The notes beneath the pieces were generated by a model, which worked only from the letters and a program-made list of their open reading frames with translations, had not been told where the DNA came from and ran no database searches. A stretch of 34,252 nucleotides of DNA from an uncultured Bacilli bacterium (GTDB taxonomy: Bacteria > Bacillota_I > Bacilli_A > RF39 > UBA660). Location: the NCBI GenBank assembly GCA_910583685.1, contig CAJTXY010000013.1, forward strand, positions 1 to 34,252, read 5' to 3'. Position numbers and translations under genes: made by a program. Positions 32,438 to 34,252 of the stretch are shown one piece after another (the stretch's first letter is position 1; each line of letters opens with the position of its first letter).

Positions 32438-32929
32438 ATGGCAAGATTTTGGCAATTGATGATAGTGGTAATTTTAATATCATTTAGTGGAGTATGTATG
32501 TGCTTGCACATATTGTTTGGTTTGGATGACAGAAAAAAATTTGATTACAAAGAGAGTGAAAAGCAAACAATAGAGTTTTTAAATGATAATATTTATGAAT
32601 TAAATAATTTAGCCCAAAAATACTTAGAAAATCATAATTTAGAAAGTCAGAAGTATAAAATGATACAGTCAATTCTATATTGTAAAGATGAAGAATTAGA
32701 ATATGTTCAATTTGAGTACAATTCACAAGGAATATTAGGTAGTCAATATTGGGGATTATTATATATTCCTGATAATCATTATTTAGGAGAAAAAAGTCTG
32801 TATATTTATAATGAATATCAAGAAAAAGGCAATGGAAATAATATATTTATTAGAAAAAAAATAAAGAAAAATTGGTTTTTTTATTGTGATGATTATGATG
32901 GTAAAATAAATTTAAATGATGTTAAGTAA
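32438..32929 (+). CDS. Membrane-anchored protein, candidate immunity protein
   Basis: The 163-residue product has a single N-terminal hydrophobic helix (about 6-28) and a soluble domain with many Tyr, Asn and charged residues. I recognise no family. It follows the toxin-like ORF by 71 bp and starts at ATG behind AGAAGGG. Polymorphic toxins are usually encoded just before their immunity gene, so immunity is the natural guess, but it is position-based only. Confidence 0.5.
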   Translation: MARFWQLMIVVILISFSGVCMCLHILFGLDDRKKFDYKESEKQTIEFLNDNIYELNNLAQKYLENHNLESQKYKMIQSILYCKDEELEYVQFEYNSQGILGSQYWGLLYIPDNHYLGEKSLYIYNEYQEKGNGNNIFIRKKIKKNWFFYCDDYDGKINLNDVK

Positions 32930-32953
32930 GTTTATAAAACTATCCAATTTGAT

Positions 32954-33052
32954 ATGTATAATATTAAAGACGGTTGCTCTTTAGAAATTGGTGGTCAAAT
33001 AATCATATTAACAACAAGTGTAGCAATTGGCACTTTGTATAAATTAGTATAG
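32954..33052 (+). CDS. Possible 32-residue hydrophobic ORF
   Basis: A 32-codon frame starts with ATG at 32954 and encodes a short polar start and a hydrophobic helix (QIIILTTSVAIGTLYKLV). There is no convincing ribosome site. It may be a remnant or chance ORF; nothing else is seen between the candidate immunity gene and the LysR remnant. Confidence 0.25.
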   Translation: MYNIKDGCSLEIGGQIIILTTSVAIGTLYKLV

Positions 33053-33080
33053 TATATAGAACTATTAAAAAGGGGAGATT

Positions 33081-33660
33081 GTGCTAAAGATACAATCTAT
33101 GAACCTAGATTATATAAGGACTTTTGTAGTAGTAGGACAATCAAAAGATTACAAAGATGCAGCCAATAAGTTAAAGATAGATTATACAAATGTTTCAAGA
33201 CATATAAAGGCTTTAGAAAGTTTGATGGAGACGAAGTTAATCAATAGAAATTCAGAAAATTTTATTGAACTTACTGACGATGGAAAGAAATTATTTGACG
33301 GATTTAAAAAAAGTATAGTGGTGTTAAATCAAAGACTATAGGCATTGAAAAATATTGTATAGCATAAACAAAATGGGGCAGTTAAACAATTTACCATTAA
33401 TCCTTCCAATTAGTACAAAGCAGGATAGAATAAGTTTTGAAGAATTCTTAAATAAACATAATATTGAAAAATGACTATCGTTAGAAGTAACTAATTATGA
33501 TTCTGGTAAAGATTATGCAATGTCAGGTTTGGGGTTTGCATTACTTCCTAAACATTATGTAGAAAATACAGACTTGGCATATATGGATATTGATTTAGAA
33601 AAAAAATATTACGATTTTATATATTAGTGAAAATTTATCGCCATCAGTGAAAGAAATTTT
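33081..33660 (+). pseudogene. Decayed LysR-family regulator gene
   Basis: The first frame (GTG 33081, or ATG 33099 as LysR-typical) gives a LysR winged helix (LDYIRTFVVVGQSKDYKDAA ... NVSRHIKALESLMETKLINR) and stops at 33339. Pieces of the effector domain follow in other frames: LPLILPISTKQDRISFEEFL, then SGLGFALLPKHYVENTDLAY, then LSPSVKEIFYSKML, which reaches the right end of the element. At least two stops and two frame changes break it. It is inactive as a full regulator. Confidence 0.8.
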
Positions 33661-33707
33661 TTATAGTAAAATGTTAACACAATTAAACTTGTACGTTTTT
33701 ATGAAGG
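33659..33707 (+). other. attR: right element junction
   Basis: The P arm TTTTATAGTAAAA (33659-33671) is an exact inverted copy of 30010-30022. The core AA (33685-33686) follows after 13 bp, then host dacF sequence resumes (ACTTGTACGTTTTTATG). Confidence 0.8.
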
Positions 33708-34215
33708 TGCAGACGGTCTTAAAACGGGTCATACGGATGCTGCAAAATATTGTTTGGCAGCGACTGCTAAGAAAAATGATATGAGGCTTATTGCTATCGT
33801 ACTTGGGGAGGAGTCTTCTAAGGTTCGTAATGCTGAGACTATCTCTCTACTTGATTATGGTTTTAATACAGTTAAGGTACAGATGCTTAAGAAAAAAGGG
33901 GAAAAAATAGAAGAAATTGAGGTAGAAAAGGGTAGTAAAAATAAAATTGTACTCGTTACTGAAAATGATTTATCTGTATTACAGGATAAGGGAACAAAGG
34001 ATAAAAAGTATACGATTGAGACTAATGTTGATCAGATAAAGTTGCCAGTTAAAAAGGGGGATGCTTTAGGAACGATTACTGTTTCTGAGAAGGGAAAGAT
34101 TATTACCAGACAGAATTTAATTTCTAAAAATTCTATTGATAAACTTAGTTATTTTCAACTTATTTTGAATACATTAAAAAAAGCAGTGACAGGAGATATA
34201 AAATGTAACCTATAA
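33685..34215 (+). pseudogene. dacF: dacF, 3' part, with the KTG motif
   Basis: Read in frame from the core, this part restarts the protein at KLVRFYEGADG and gives LKTGHTDAAKYC, the KTG box of penicillin-binding proteins (residues 221-223 of the rejoined protein). The C-terminal DacF/PBP5-type beta domain (about 270-360) and a hydrophobic/amphipathic end follow. No ribosome site or promoter is visible before it, so it is silent unless the element excises. Confidence 0.93.
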
Positions 34216-34249
34216 AGTGGACTTTCAAAAAAAGTGAGGTCAACTTTAT
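34212..34249. terminator. Hairpin at the window end, after dacF
   Basis: ATAAAGTGGAC (34212-34222) pairs with 34239-34249 over 10 of 11 positions across a 16-nt loop and overlaps the dacF stop codon. The window ends before any T-run can be seen, so its role as a terminator is unproven. Confidence 0.4.
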
Positions 34250-34252
34250 GGG

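Larger units (their letters stand above)
29995..33684. mobile_element. 3.69-kb serine-recombinase element inserted in dacF
   Basis: The element is defined by the split dacF frame and its ends. Genes between them: a 34-residue ORF, a large serine recombinase, a decayed HTH gene, an orphan toxin domain, a candidate immunity gene, a tiny ORF and a decayed LysR regulator. Joining the ends rebuilds a symmetric 54-bp attP (arms 33659-33671 and 30010-30022, each 13 bp from a central AA). There is no transfer or replication machinery, so it looks like a remnant of a larger integrative element that kept its integrase and both att sites. Core position is a model; one C/T difference lies at 30000 versus 33690. 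Confidence 0.9.

Noticed and set aside
29995..33684. Prophage
   Set aside because: No structural, lysis, packaging or replication genes are present; only a recombinase and decayed cargo.
33754..34215. A stand-alone 153-residue protein starting at 33754
   Set aside because: The frame extends upstream to the element junction and reads as the C-terminal part of DacF. No ribosome site precedes the nominal TTG.
1..34252. Alternative genetic code with TGA as Trp
   Set aside because: Trp positions in conserved genes use TGG, and TGA ends real genes such as the membrane gene at 4761-4763.
1..34252. CRISPR arrays, rRNA or tRNA genes
   Set aside because: No regularly spaced repeats and no tRNA-like or rRNA-like sequences were noticed by eye. 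A covariance-model search would be decisive.

Overview
The window is AT-rich chromosomal DNA from a low-GC Gram-positive bacterium of the Bacillota, probably a gut-type Bacilli/Erysipelotrichia-like or 'RF39/CAG' lineage. This placement is inferred from gene content. TGG encodes Trp and TGA acts as a stop, so this is not a Mycoplasma-type code. Shine-Dalgarno sites are of the AGGAGG and AGGTGAT types, and GTG and TTG starts are common. A CotD-like coat protein, two YjcZ-like mini-proteins and a sigma-K/E-like promoter suggest that the organism sporulates.

Layout. 1-2.9 kb (minus strand): RNase J and an unrecognised HExxH zincin-like protein. 2.98-3.35 kb: what looks like a dead gene. 3.4-6.6 kb: an ftsY-led cluster (ftsY, a small membrane protein, ylxM, a HIT-like protein, a frameshifted HD-domain gene, a ParB-like fold protein). 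6.6-11.7 kb: a HerA/FtsK-type ATPase with a Pro/Ser/Ala-rich tail, an anchored TasA-like surface protein, and ffh. 11.9-14.8 kb: a CotD-like coat protein, rpoZ, recX and a GT-C-like membrane protein. 14.8-18.4 kb: PrsA foldase, the two spore mini-proteins, small unknown and membrane proteins, a HIT hydrolase and an anchored unknown protein. 18.6-23.5 kb: an iron-sulfur operon sufC-sufD-sufS-sufU-X-sufB, with an unrecognised gene X and a very short SufD. 23.6-25.7 kb: an SSB-like protein, an XRE regulator and pyrimidine-nucleoside phosphorylase. 25.7-28.5 kb: a cell-surface locus with a thioester-domain adhesin, a sortase and a membrane protein. 28.5-34.2 kb: a VanY-type carboxypeptidase, then a DacF-type D,D-carboxypeptidase gene.

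The most striking structure is at 29.99-33.69 kb. A 3.69-kb element encoding a full-length large serine recombinase is inserted precisely inside dacF, between the codons for the SxxK/SxN motifs and the KTG box. Joining the two ends in silico restores a 384-residue dacF frame. It also rebuilds a 54-bp attP: two perfect 13-bp inverted arms, each exactly 13 bp from a central AA. The cargo is an orphan polymorphic-toxin domain resembling Ntox44, a membrane-anchored candidate immunity protein, and decayed HTH and LysR genes. Excision would therefore switch a cell-wall enzyme back on, much as developmental gene-interrupting elements do.

The core genes connect sensibly: FtsY, Ffh and YlxM in SRP targeting; PrsA, DacF, VanY and the sortase in envelope building; SufCDSUB in Fe-S assembly; RNase J, RpoZ and RecX in RNA and DNA metabolism. 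No rRNA, tRNA or CRISPR array was seen.
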